Positions 1-7,917 of a stretch of DNA of 10,119 bases are shown here, piece after piece. The stretch lies in NCBI GenBank assembly GCA_016880505.1, contig JAEHDI010000839.1, positions 1-10,119 on the forward strand, written 5' to 3'. Both the position numbers and the translations under genes were made by a program. Under the pieces are notes generated by a model. It was not told the DNA's origin. It did no database searches and saw only the letters and a program-made list of their open reading frames with translations. Position 1 is the stretch's first letter; every line of letters starts with the position of its first letter. The stretch comes from Bryobacterales bacterium. Lineage in GTDB: Bacteria > Acidobacteriota > Terriglobia > Bryobacterales > Bryobacteraceae.

Positions 1-53
1 ATGCCGAGATCCTGATAGAACGAGAGGTACTGGCGGAGCAACTCCCGGGTCAT
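1..53 (-). CDS. 5' end of a downstream gene, possibly family-4 uracil-DNA glycosylase (partial)
   Basis: Only the first 17 codons and part of the next are inside the window; the gene continues beyond position 1. The ATG at 53-51 overlaps the coaBC stop codon in an ATGA arrangement, so translation is probably coupled to coaBC. The visible peptide begins MTRELLRQYLSFYQDLG. An amphipathic leader ending in a 'LxxYLxFYxxLG' pattern is, from memory, typical of the N-terminus of family-4 (iron-sulfur) uracil-DNA glycosylases in Acidobacteria. In Bacillus the gene after coaBC is priA, but this N-terminus does not suggest PriA. Existence of the reading frame is likely; the identity is tentative because no catalytic motif is visible. 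Confidence 0.45.
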   Translation of the reverse strand, partial: MTRELLRQYLSFYQDLG

Positions 54-1264
54 TGCGCGGCGTGGAGGGCCAGGCGCAATTTCAGCGCCTCGTCGAAGAT
101 GCGATCCGCGACCTCGCGCTTGGAAGCCTTCGGAATCGAGATCAGCTCGCCGGTCGCAAGGCCGAGCAGAACTTCATTGGTGTCGGATTCGAAGCCCACG
201 CCTTCCTGGCCGACGAGGTTGCCCACAAGCATGTCGCAGTTCTTCGACGCGAGCTTCCGCCGCACCTCCTGCCGCAGGTTCTCGGTTTCGGCCGCGAAGC
301 CGATGAGCAGCCGGTCGCCCTTCTTCTGACCCAATTCGGCCAGTATATCCGGCGTCGGATCGAGTTCGAGCGACATCCGCGCAGCCGTCTTCTTCATTTT
401 CTGTTGCGGCACCGTGGAGACGTGGTAGTCGGCAACGGCGGCGGACTTCACGATGATGGTGGACTCGTCGAGCCCGGCCAAGACCGCATCCCGCATCTCG
501 GTCGCGGTTCGAACGTGAACGATCTGCACGCCGAACGGCTCGGGGATGTGCACCGGTCCTGAAATGAGAATGACGCGCGCGCCCCGGTCGGCGGCGGCCT
601 GCGCCAGGGCGTAGCCCATCTTGCCGGACGACCGGTTCGAAACGAACCGGACTGGATCGAGCGGTTCCTGCGTGGGCCCGGCGGTAACCAGAATGGTCTC
701 GCCCTCCAGGTCCTTGCGCCGCGACAGAGAGAGCACGGCTTCGGCGATTTCTACTGGTTCCGACATCCGGCCGGGGCCGACCATCCCACAGGCGAGAAAC
801 CCGTCTCCCGGTCCGACGATGCGATGTCCACGTGAGCGGAGTACCTCAATGTTCGCCTGTGTGGCCGCGTGGTTCCACATGTTGGTGTTCATCGCCGGCG
901 CCAGGACAACCGGACCGGTGAACGCCAGGTAGAAGGTTGTAAGGAAATCGTTGGCGATACCGTTGGCGAAGCGAGCCAGAAGATCGGCTGTCGCCGGCGC
1001 GACCACCAGGATATCGTTTTCCTGCGCGACCTGGATGTGCTCGACGGCGCTGGAAAGCGTTTCCTCGGCGCCGCCGCCTGCTGAGAACATGCCGGTGATG
1101 ACCTTGCGCCCGCTCAGAGCCGCGAAGGTGAGCGGCCGGACGAACTCCTGGGCCGCCTCTGTCATGACGACCTGCACCTCGGCATCGCGCTCGGACAGGG
1201 CGCGCACGAGCTCTGCCGCTTTGTAGGCCGCGATGCCGCCCCCGACTCCGAGCACAACCTTCAT
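50..1264 (-). CDS. coaBC: Bifunctional phosphopantothenoylcysteine decarboxylase/phosphopantothenate-cysteine ligase
   Basis: This 404-residue protein carries out two consecutive steps of coenzyme A synthesis: it ligates cysteine to 4'-phosphopantothenate (CoaB) and decarboxylates the product to 4'-phosphopantetheine (CoaC). The FMN-binding CoaC half spans about residues 1-180: N-terminal GVGGGIAAYKA, the catalytic histidine in VEHI (H76), PAMNTNMW at 123-130, and the substrate clamp ACGMVGPGRM with C159. The CoaB half follows from about residue 188, with SNRSSGKMG at 209-217, AAVADY at 275-280, KMKK at 289-292 and GFAAET at 322-327. Length and domain order are normal, and all key motifs are present. 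It starts 4 bp after rpoZ; the purine-rich end of rpoZ supplies the only ribosome-binding-like sequence. Its stop overlaps the next gene by 4 bp. Confidence 0.97.
   Translation of the reverse strand: MKVVLGVGGGIAAYKAAELVRALSERDAEVQVVMTEAAQEFVRPLTFAALSGRKVITGMFSAGGGAEETLSSAVEHIQVAQENDILVVAPATADLLARFANGIANDFLTTFYLAFTGPVVLAPAMNTNMWNHAATQANIEVLRSRGHRIVGPGDGFLACGMVGPGRMSEPVEIAEAVLSLSRRKDLEGETILVTAGPTQEPLDPVRFVSNRSSGKMGYALAQAAADRGARVILISGPVHIPEPFGVQIVHVRTATEMRDAVLAGLDESTIIVKSAAVADYHVSTVPQQKMKKTAARMSLELDPTPDILAELGQKKGDRLLIGFAAETENLRQEVRRKLASKNCDMLVGNLVGQEGVGFESDTNEVLLGLATGELISIPKASKREVADRIFDEALKLRLALHAAQ
632..650. repeat. Perfect 8-bp inverted repeat inside coaBC
   Basis: CCGGTTCG, an AAA spacer and CGAACCGG form a perfect 8-bp palindrome with a 3-base loop. 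It sits within the codons for the conserved CoaB motif (RFVSNR) and could form a hairpin in the mRNA. There is no U-tract, so it is not a terminator. It may be a chance result of GC-rich codons flanking a conserved motif. Confidence 0.5.
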
Positions 1265-1268
1265 TGGC

Positions 1269-1514
1269 TCAAACCTGTTCTTGTTCTTGCTCTTCCTGCG
1301 GCTGAAGAGCCAGATCTTCCCACTTCACGAGACCTCGACGCGTCTCCTCCATGGCGGTGACGGTCGGCTTCTTAGCGGTGGTTGGAAGGAACGGCCGGGC
1401 TCCGCCCTGGAGTTGCCGCGCGCGTTTCGCGGCGACGATGATCCAGCGATACGTACTCTGCTCCGGGTCGTCCGGGATGATGAAACTCGCGTTTCGTGAC
1501 AGCCTGTCAGACAT
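1269..1514 (-). CDS. rpoZ: DNA-directed RNA polymerase omega subunit
   Basis: This is a small 81-residue subunit that binds the beta' subunit and helps RNA polymerase assembly. The core is recognisable at about residues 21-60: TYRWIIVAAKRARQLQGGA, corresponding to the family's 'R-x-x-I-x-AAKRARQL-x-x-GA' signature, followed by the KKPTVTAMEE segment. The tail beyond about residue 70 is low-complexity, rich in Gln and Glu (QEEQEQEQV). The ATG lies 20 bp after the gmk stop, with a weak GAG about 6 bases upstream. Position between gmk and coaBC is the classic neighbourhood of this gene in many phyla, which supports the call. Confidence 0.93.
   Translation of the reverse strand: MSDRLSRNASFIIPDDPEQSTYRWIIVAAKRARQLQGGARPFLPTTAKKPTVTAMEETRRGLVKWEDLALQPQEEQEQEQV
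1276..1298. repeat. Hexanucleotide-like repeat encoding the Gln/Glu tail of RpoZ
   Basis: The plus strand shows near-perfect tandem GTTCTT units (GTTCTT, GTTCTT, GCTCTT), read on the minus strand as alternating GAA/GAG and CAA/CAG codons. The tract lies just before the rpoZ stop and about 12-35 bases upstream of the coaBC start, so the purine-rich mRNA may also act as the leader for coaBC translation. Confidence 0.6.
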
Positions 1515-1534
1515 AATTGCTCGAAAACCTCTGC

Positions 1535-2142
1535 TTACTTCGCCTCGAAGGTGGCCAGGATTGGCCGGATCTTCTCTTCGATGCGTGTACGCCGGGCGCG
1601 CTCGGCCTTCACAATGGCCTCCAGCGTATCGGCCGACCGTTCCACTTCGTCATTGACGAGGACGTAGTCGTACGCGCGGCAGTTACGAATCTCCTCCGCC
1701 GCCTCGCGTAACCGTCTGGCGATGACTTCAGGCGGGTCCTCTGAGCGGTCGTGCAACCGTTGCTCCAGGATCTCGCGGGAAGGCGCAAGAATAAAGATAC
1801 TGACGGCATCCGGGATCCGTCCTTTCAATTGTCGCGCACCCTGGACGTCGATGTCGAGTACCACATCGAAACCTTCCGACCGCGCCCGGTCCAGGATCTC
1901 GCGGTGGGTCCCGTAATAGTTCCCAAACACCTCTGCCCACTCTAGAAACTCGTCCCGGGCGATCCGCTCCTCGAACTCGGCACGCGAAATGAAGTGGTAG
2001 TCTTCGTCCTGGCGCTCGTTTCCGCGGGGCGCTCTGGTCGTGTAAGATACAGAAAATAATAGCCTTGGCACGTCCTTCAGAAGTCGGCTCACAAGCGTGG
2101 ACTTGCCCGAGCCGGACGGCGCTGAAACGATGAACACGATGC

Positions 2143-2146
<4 letters not shown>
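1535..2146 (-). CDS. gmk: Guanylate kinase
   Basis: This 203-residue cytoplasmic enzyme phosphorylates GMP to GDP with ATP. The P-loop SAPSGSGKST is at 8-17. The GMP-binding region follows with SVSYTTRAPRGNE at 32-44, the DYHF segment at 49-52, the YYGT motif at 77-80 and the DIDVQGA strand at 98-104. The lid is seen at RSEDPPEVIARRL (134-146), where SEDPP replaces the more usual GTDS-type sequence. The closing NDEVERS segment at 165-171 is also typical. Length matches the family. The start overlaps the yicC stop by 4 bp (ATGA), so coupled translation is likely. Confidence 0.97.
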
Positions 2147-3036
<890 letters not shown>

Positions 3037-3039
3037 ACG

Positions 3040-4863
3040 CTAGGCCAGGCGGTCTGCCTCCAGGAACTGAAGTTCATATAAACGCTGATAGATGCCGCCG
3101 GAGCCGACCAGTTCGTCGTGCGTGCCCACCTCGCAGATGCGGCCCTGGTCGAGGACGATGATCTTGTCCGCGCGGCGGATGGTCGACAGCCGGTGGGCGA
3201 TCACGATCACCGTGCGCCCGGACATCAGGTTCCCCAACGCGCGCTGCACCAATAATTCGGACTCGGTATCGAGGTGGGAAGTCGCCTCGTCAAGGATGAG
3301 GATGGGAGCGTTTTCCAGCAGGGCGCGGGCGATGGCGATGCGCTGCCGCTGGCCCCCGCTAAGCTTGAAGCCGCGCTCTCCGATGACGGTGTCAAGGCCC
3401 TCCGGCATCTGCCCGATGAATTCCTCGCAAAGCGCGTTCCGCGCTGCCTCCTCGACCTCCCGAACGGATACGTCTTGGCGACCGTACCGGATGTTGTTCG
3501 CCACCGTGTCGTTGAAGAGGAAAGTGTCCTGGGGGACGATCCCGACCATCCGTCGGAGGGAAGCCACTTGGAGGTCCCGGACGTCGTGACCATCCACGCG
3601 AACCGCGCCCGCGGTCACGTCGTAAAACCGCGGAAGCAGGCTGACAAGCGTGCTCTTGCCGGCGCCGCTTGGGCCGACAACGGCGACGACGTCTCCGGCT
3701 TTCACCTCGAGGGTGATGTCACGCAGCAGAAATCCGTTGAGAGAGCTTGGATAGCGGAAGCTCACAGCGTCAAAGACGATCGATCTTTCGAAGCGAGCTA
3801 GCGGCAACGCACCGGCCTTGTCCTGGATTGCTTCCTCACGGTCCAGATACTCGAAGACACGCTGGGAAGCCCCGAGCGCCTGCTGGAAGATATTGTGAAT
3901 CCCCGTGAGCCGCTTGACAGGCTCGTAAAGCATCAGCAGAGCGACGACGAACGTCGTGAACTCCCCGGTGGTCATCTGGCCTGCCTTGATCTGCGTCCGG
4001 GCGTACGTAAGCAGGCCGACGATGGTGAGAGCGCCGAAGAACTCGATCAGCGGAGAGCTGAGTGCCTGCTGCGCCACATAGCGAAGATTGCTGGAACGAA
4101 GCCGCCGCGCGACGACCCGGAAACGGCGCGACTCGTAAGCCTCCGCGCCGAACGAGCGCACCACCTGGTGGCCGCTCAGGGTCTCCTGGAGGATCTGGTT
4201 CAGATCGGCTGTGTCGTCCTGCGCGCGGCGTGTGGTGCGCCGGATGCGCTTTCCGATCCGGGCTGTGGGGACGAGCACGAAGGGCAGCAGCGTGAGGCTG
4301 ACGAGAGCCAGCTTCCAGTCTTTTTCGAGCAGCACATAGAGAAGACCCACCACGACGAAAATCTGCCGCATCAAGTCGGCCAGGATGTGCGACGTGGCAA
4401 CCTGGATCTTCTCGATGTCGTTCATGATCGACGACATCAACCGTCCGGTGGAATGGGACTCGAAGAACTCAGCGCTCTGGCGAAGAATCTTGTCGAACAC
4501 AGTCTGGCGCAAGTCGGTGACTGCCGAATACCCGACGTAGTTCACCAGGTAGTTGCCGAAGTAGTCACAGAGGCCGCGAACGAGAAATACGGCCAGGATG
4601 CCCAGCGCGATCATGGTCCACACGTTGTGGATCCACGAGGGCAGAAGGTCGTTCAGATAGACCGCCTGACCGATGATCGGCAGCCGGAACAGTAGAACTG
4701 GAGCGTCCGCGGAGGCCGGATTCAGCACACGGTCAAAGACCGGGCCGATCAGCAGCGCGATCAAAGCGTGGGCCCCGCCGACGCAGGCCATCAAGACGAC
4801 TGACACCACCAGCACGAGCACATAGGGGCGGACGAAGCCGAGCAGCCGCAGCCATTCCTTCAT
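3040..4863 (-). CDS. msbA: MsbA-like ABC exporter (fused membrane and ATPase domains)
   Basis: This 607-residue half-transporter has an N-terminal six-helix exporter domain (about 1-330; hydrophobic segments near 12-40, 81-98, 157-180, 184-202, 272-290 and 300-318) and a C-terminal ATPase. ATPase motifs are intact: Walker A GPSGAGKST at 397-405, Q-loop Q445, signature LSGGQRQR at 501-508, Walker B ILILDEATS at 521-529 with catalytic E526, and H-loop H557. The likely role is flipping a lipid such as lipid A core across the inner membrane. This is inferred from the family and from the GT9 glycosyltransferase that overlaps it by 4 bp. The loop between helices 1 and 2 (about 42-80) is longer than in E. 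coli MsbA (582 residues). Exporters of this family are hard to tell apart by sequence, so the substrate is unproven. Confidence 0.9.
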   Translation of the reverse strand: MKEWLRLLGFVRPYVLVLVVSVVLMACVGGAHALIALLIGPVFDRVLNPASADAPVLLFRLPIIGQAVYLNDLLPSWIHNVWTMIALGILAVFLVRGLCDYFGNYLVNYVGYSAVTDLRQTVFDKILRQSAEFFESHSTGRLMSSIMNDIEKIQVATSHILADLMRQIFVVVGLLYVLLEKDWKLALVSLTLLPFVLVPTARIGKRIRRTTRRAQDDTADLNQILQETLSGHQVVRSFGAEAYESRRFRVVARRLRSSNLRYVAQQALSSPLIEFFGALTIVGLLTYARTQIKAGQMTTGEFTTFVVALLMLYEPVKRLTGIHNIFQQALGASQRVFEYLDREEAIQDKAGALPLARFERSIVFDAVSFRYPSSLNGFLLRDITLEVKAGDVVAVVGPSGAGKSTLVSLLPRFYDVTAGAVRVDGHDVRDLQVASLRRMVGIVPQDTFLFNDTVANNIRYGRQDVSVREVEEAARNALCEEFIGQMPEGLDTVIGERGFKLSGGQRQRIAIARALLENAPILILDEATSHLDTESELLVQRALGNLMSGRTVIVIAHRLSTIRRADKIIVLDQGRICEVGTHDELVGSGGIYQRLYELQFLEADRLA

Positions 4864-5777
4864 GCGGCAACCCTCAGACGCTCGAGCGCTTCGATCACTT
4901 CATCCACCGCGACCGCTTCGATCGGTCCGCGAGCCACGATGACCTGGGAAACCGTCCGCCACGGAGCCCAGATCAGGGGGTCTGAGGTGCCGAAAATGAC
5001 GAGGACCGGTAACCCAAACGCGGCAGCCATGTGCGCAGGACCCGAGTCGTTTCCGACGAACAGCGTGGCGCCCCGAAGCAACGACTTGACATCCGCCAGC
5101 GGCGCTCCCTCGATGCAACGATATTCTGCGAACGGGTGCGTGTCGTCGCCCGGTCCGGCGATGAAAACTGGATCTAACCCGAGCGCCGACCGCAAGTGGG
5201 ACGCGATGGCGAGAAAACCGGAAGCCGGCCAGGCTTTACCCGGACCAGTGGCGAAGGGATGGAGGACAGCGTAGGGGCCAGGCAAACCAAGGCCGGCGTC
5301 ATGAGCGAAGAGCCGTGCCCGCGGGATCTCACAACGCGGTACGCCCAGCCAGAAGACTGCGGAGGCGAGGTGCTCGGCCGTATGTACCTTGCGGTCCACG
5401 GAAAGTATCGTCTGCGCCGTCGGTATGCGCAAGTTATAGAGCCGTGAAGCCCGAAAGTGAGCGAAACCTGCGCGAAAGCGTCCGCCCGATGCCACCGTTA
5501 GCACGGCACTCCTCATGCCGCCATGGAGGTTGATGCACAGGTCTGGTTTCCAGCCTCGGAGGGCGGAGGCGACCGGCGGCAAAATCGCGTTCACGTCGGG
5601 ATTTCCCTCGAAAACAGGCGCGAAACGGTCCTCGACGACGACCGCTGTCCTGAGATCCGGCCGGAACTGTTTGAGAATTTCGAGGGCGGGCGTGGTCAAG
5701 ACGCAATCGCCGAGTGAGCGCAGGCGAACGACCACCACCCGCGCGCCGCCCGGCAAGCGCTGAAGCGCGTCTGGCAT
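4860..5777 (-). CDS. Glycosyltransferase family 9, ADP-heptose:LPS heptosyltransferase-like
   Basis: This 305-residue enzyme has the two-domain GT-B layout of GT9 proteins such as WaaC, WaaF and WaaQ, which add heptose to the inner core of LPS on the cytoplasmic face. The N-terminal RLRSLGDCVLTTPAL at 18-32 is the acceptor-side loop typical of the family. The C-terminal half holds HPFATGPGKAWP at 173-184 and the donor-site motif GNDSGPAHMAAAFGLPV at 242-258. It is somewhat shorter than E. coli WaaF, and the exact sugar cannot be read from sequence. It lies 13 bp after the Trm112 gene and overlaps the MsbA-like exporter by ATGA, so the two probably act together in envelope glycolipid assembly. 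No clear Shine-Dalgarno precedes its ATG. Confidence 0.88.
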   Translation of the reverse strand: MPDALQRLPGGARVVVVRLRSLGDCVLTTPALEILKQFRPDLRTAVVVEDRFAPVFEGNPDVNAILPPVASALRGWKPDLCINLHGGMRSAVLTVASGGRFRAGFAHFRASRLYNLRIPTAQTILSVDRKVHTAEHLASAVFWLGVPRCEIPRARLFAHDAGLGLPGPYAVLHPFATGPGKAWPASGFLAIASHLRSALGLDPVFIAGPGDDTHPFAEYRCIEGAPLADVKSLLRGATLFVGNDSGPAHMAAAFGLPVLVIFGTSDPLIWAPWRTVSQVIVARGPIEAVAVDEVIEALERLRVAA

Positions 5778-5790
5778 CCGAGGAACGGGC

Positions 5791-5961
5791 TTACTCTTCG
5801 ATCCTGGCCTCGTCGACCAGCATCACGGGGATATCGTCACGGATTGGGTATACCCGCTTGCACTCGACGCACTTCAGGCCATTCTCATCCTGCTTGAGTT
5901 CCACCGGCGCCTTGCAGAGCGGGCACACGAGAATCTCCAGCAAATCCTTGCTGATCGCCAT
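5791..5961 (-). CDS. Trm112-family (YcaR-like) zinc-finger protein
   Basis: A 56-residue protein read directly from the minus strand. It starts MAISKDLLEILVCPLC and ends in a YPIRDDIPVML segment followed by an acidic tail. Two CxxC pairs (C13/C16 and C31/C34) form a complete zinc-ribbon; E. coli YcaR keeps only part of this set. The pattern 'LLEIL-CP-C...YPI-DDIPVML' is the Trm112/UPF0434 signature. Eukaryotic and archaeal Trm112 proteins activate methyltransferases; the bacterial role is less clear. In E. coli the homologue ycaR sits in msbA-lpxK-ycaR-kdsB, and here it also lies next to envelope genes. A GAGAGG sequence about 8 bases upstream supports the ATG. Confidence 0.93.
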   Translation of the reverse strand: MAISKDLLEILVCPLCKAPVELKQDENGLKCVECKRVYPIRDDIPVMLVDEARIEE

Positions 5962-5985
5962 AACCGGCCTCTCAGTTTACCAAGT

Positions 5986-6651
5986 TCACTTGGCGGACTT
6001 CATCTCCTCGCGCGCTTTGGCGACAACGGCGAGGTACTGCCTGGCCCGCTCTTCGAAGACTTCGTAGCGGCCTTCCTTGATCGTCTTGGCGTCCACGAGT
6101 TCGCCGCCTACCGCGACAGCGCAGGCGCCGGCCTTCAGAAAATCACCCGCGGTTTCCAGGTTGACCCCGCCCGTCGGAACCATCTCGATCTGCGGAAAGG
6201 GCGCCTTGAGGGCCTTGATGTACTTCGGACCGCCGACGTTGCCGCAGGGGAAAACTTTCACGATGTCGGCGCCGGCCTCCCAGGCAGTCAGCACCTCCGT
6301 CGGAGTCAGCGCGCCGGGCATGATGACCTTCGAGTAGCGCCGGGCCATCTCGATGGTGGCCGGTTTCAGGGCCGGCGTCACGAAAAACTCCGCCCCGGCC
6401 AGCATGCAGGCGCGGGCGGTTTCCGGATCAAGAACCGTGCCGGCGCCGAGAACAATCTTGTCGCCGAACTTGTCGGCTACTTTTTCCAGCGCGCGGAGGG
6501 CGCCCGGAACGGTCATCGTGATCTCGGCTGCGCGTATGCCGCCCTTGTAGATGGCTTCGATGGCCTTGATGGCGCTTTCCGCACTCGAGGTACGGACGAC
6601 CGGAACGATGCCGATGTCAATAATAGAGGACAGGATGGTCTGCTTCGTCAT
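5986..6651 (-). CDS. eda: 2-dehydro-3-deoxyphosphogluconate (KDPG) type aldolase / 4-hydroxy-2-oxoglutarate aldolase
   Basis: This 221-residue class I aldolase cleaves 2-keto-3-deoxy-6-phospho-sugar acids into pyruvate and glyceraldehyde 3-phosphate. The Schiff-base lysine is K132 in DIVKVFPC, and the general-base glutamate is E43 in AEITM. Other family marks are GAGTVLDPE at 69-77, VTPALKP at 91-97, MPGALTPTE at 111-119 and the phosphate-loop region VPTGGVNLE at 158-166. The sequence around E43 (EITMTVPGA) resembles the Thermotoga maritima enzyme rather than E. coli Eda, where an arginine follows (EVTLRT). It starts 12 bp after the dehydratase gene, so it probably acts on that enzyme's product after phosphorylation. 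Whether the substrate is the gluconate or galactonate derivative cannot be decided here. Confidence 0.93.
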   Translation of the reverse strand: MTKQTILSSIIDIGIVPVVRTSSAESAIKAIEAIYKGGIRAAEITMTVPGALRALEKVADKFGDKIVLGAGTVLDPETARACMLAGAEFFVTPALKPATIEMARRYSKVIMPGALTPTEVLTAWEAGADIVKVFPCGNVGGPKYIKALKAPFPQIEMVPTGGVNLETAGDFLKAGACAVAVGGELVDAKTIKEGRYEVFEERARQYLAVVAKAREEMKSAK

Positions 6652-6663
6652 TTCTCTTCGATC

Positions 6664-7917
6664 TTACCAGTCCACCACCGAGCCGTCGTCTTCGTCGTAG
6701 GTCTCCGGGTTGCGCCAGTCGTGGCCGATCTTGTCCGCCATCGCGTTCTCGTCCAGTTCGATTCCGAGACCCGGGCCATCCGGCAAGTCCAGGTAGCCTT
6801 CGCGGACCGTGAACGGTTTCTTGATGTAGCCCTCTCCGAGGCTGACCTGCTCCTGGCACAGGAAGTTCGGGATGGAGGCGGAGAGCTGCACCCCGGCCGC
6901 TAGCGAAATCGGACCCAGGGGATTGTGTGGGGCGATGGAGGCATAGTAGGCCTCAGCCATTCCGGCGATCAGGCGGCATTCGGTGATGCCCCCGGCGTGG
7001 CAGAGGTCGGGCTGGAGGATGGAGGCGGCGCGCTTTTCCAGTACCTCGCGGAAACCCCACTTCGTGAAGACGCGCTCGCCGGTGGCGATAGGCAGATGTG
7101 TTCCACGTGCGATCTCGGCCATGACATCGTGGTTCTGGGCTTGGCATGGCTCCTCGACGAACATCGGCTGGTAGGGTTCCAGGCCCTTGATCAGCAACTT
7201 AGCCAGCGCCGGGCTGATAGCGCCGTGGAAGTCGATGCCGATATCCGCCTCTGTTCCGACGAGCTGCCGGAGCTCGGCGAACTTTTCCACGGCATACTGA
7301 ACCGCAGCGGGCGTCTCGACATACCGCGCAGGACGTTTCTTCGCCGGCCCGGTTTTGAAGGCGGTGAAGCCGCGCGCCATGGCTTCCTTGATACTCTCCG
7401 GTGAGCCGGCGTGGGCGTACACGCGAATACGGGTGCGGGTGGGCCCGCCGAGAAGTTCATAAACCGGCACGCCGAGCGCCTTGCCCTTGATGTCCCAGAG
7501 CGCCTGATCGATCCCGCTCAGCGCGCTGGTCAGAATCGGCCCGCCCCGGTAAAACGCGTGCCGGTAGATGGCCTGCCAGTGATGAACAACCTGCCTCGGG
7601 TCTTTGCCGACGAGGTACGGTTCGATCTCCTTCACGGCGGTAGCACAGGTCAGCGCCCGGCCTTCGGTGATCGGTTCGCCGAGTCCAACGATTCCGGCGT
7701 TGGTGTGAACCTTGAGAAACAGCCATCGCGGCTTGACGAGGAAGGTCTCGAGTTTCGTAATCCTGATCTTGTCCTTCGCGGCGATCGGAGCGTCTCGGCC
7801 GGCCGATTGCCGGACGGCGGCTTCAGCGCGATCGAAAGCCGACCAGCCGGCGGCTGCGAACAGACTAGAGATTACGGACCGGCGTGTTGAAGAGTCCTGG
7901 AAACGGGCGGCGGGCAT
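6664..7917 (-). CDS. dgoD: Tat-tagged enolase-superfamily sugar-acid dehydratase, D-galactonate dehydratase-like
   Basis: This 417-residue protein matches E. coli DgoD across its length: PRWLFLKV at 63-70, FYRGGPIL at 122-129, ALWDIKGKALGVPVYELLGG at 139-158, and the C-terminal DWRNP at 400-404. Active-site residues align with DgoD: D229 and H231 (IDFHG), E255 (VEEP), E281 (TGER), D304 (QPDLCHAGG) and H331 (APHNPLG). Their spacing equals that of DgoD D183/H185/E209/E235/D258/H285. It should dehydrate an aldonate to a 2-keto-3-deoxy acid. An extra N-terminus of about 48 residues contains STRRSV (RR at 12-13), a hydrophobic run at about 14-28 and an AEA-A cleavage-like site near 31-34, as in a Tat signal peptide. 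AGGAGG 6 bases before the ATG supports this start. The exact sugar is inferred from similarity. Confidence 0.9.
   Translation of the reverse strand: MPAARFQDSSTRRSVISSLFAAAGWSAFDRAEAAVRQSAGRDAPIAAKDKIRITKLETFLVKPRWLFLKVHTNAGIVGLGEPITEGRALTCATAVKEIEPYLVGKDPRQVVHHWQAIYRHAFYRGGPILTSALSGIDQALWDIKGKALGVPVYELLGGPTRTRIRVYAHAGSPESIKEAMARGFTAFKTGPAKKRPARYVETPAAVQYAVEKFAELRQLVGTEADIGIDFHGAISPALAKLLIKGLEPYQPMFVEEPCQAQNHDVMAEIARGTHLPIATGERVFTKWGFREVLEKRAASILQPDLCHAGGITECRLIAGMAEAYYASIAPHNPLGPISLAAGVQLSASIPNFLCQEQVSLGEGYIKKPFTVREGYLDLPDGPGLGIELDENAMADKIGHDWRNPETYDEDDGSVVDW

Noticed and set aside
53..562. Plus-strand open frame opposite coaBC
   Set aside because: Fully antisense to the well-conserved CoaB half; composition rich in Arg, His and Gly, no motif, no ribosome binding site noted.
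3895..4695. Long plus-strand open frame (266 codons) opposite the ABC exporter
   Set aside because: It is antisense to a gene with complete ABC motifs, and its translation shows no recognisable domain; long shadows are common in GC-rich coding DNA.
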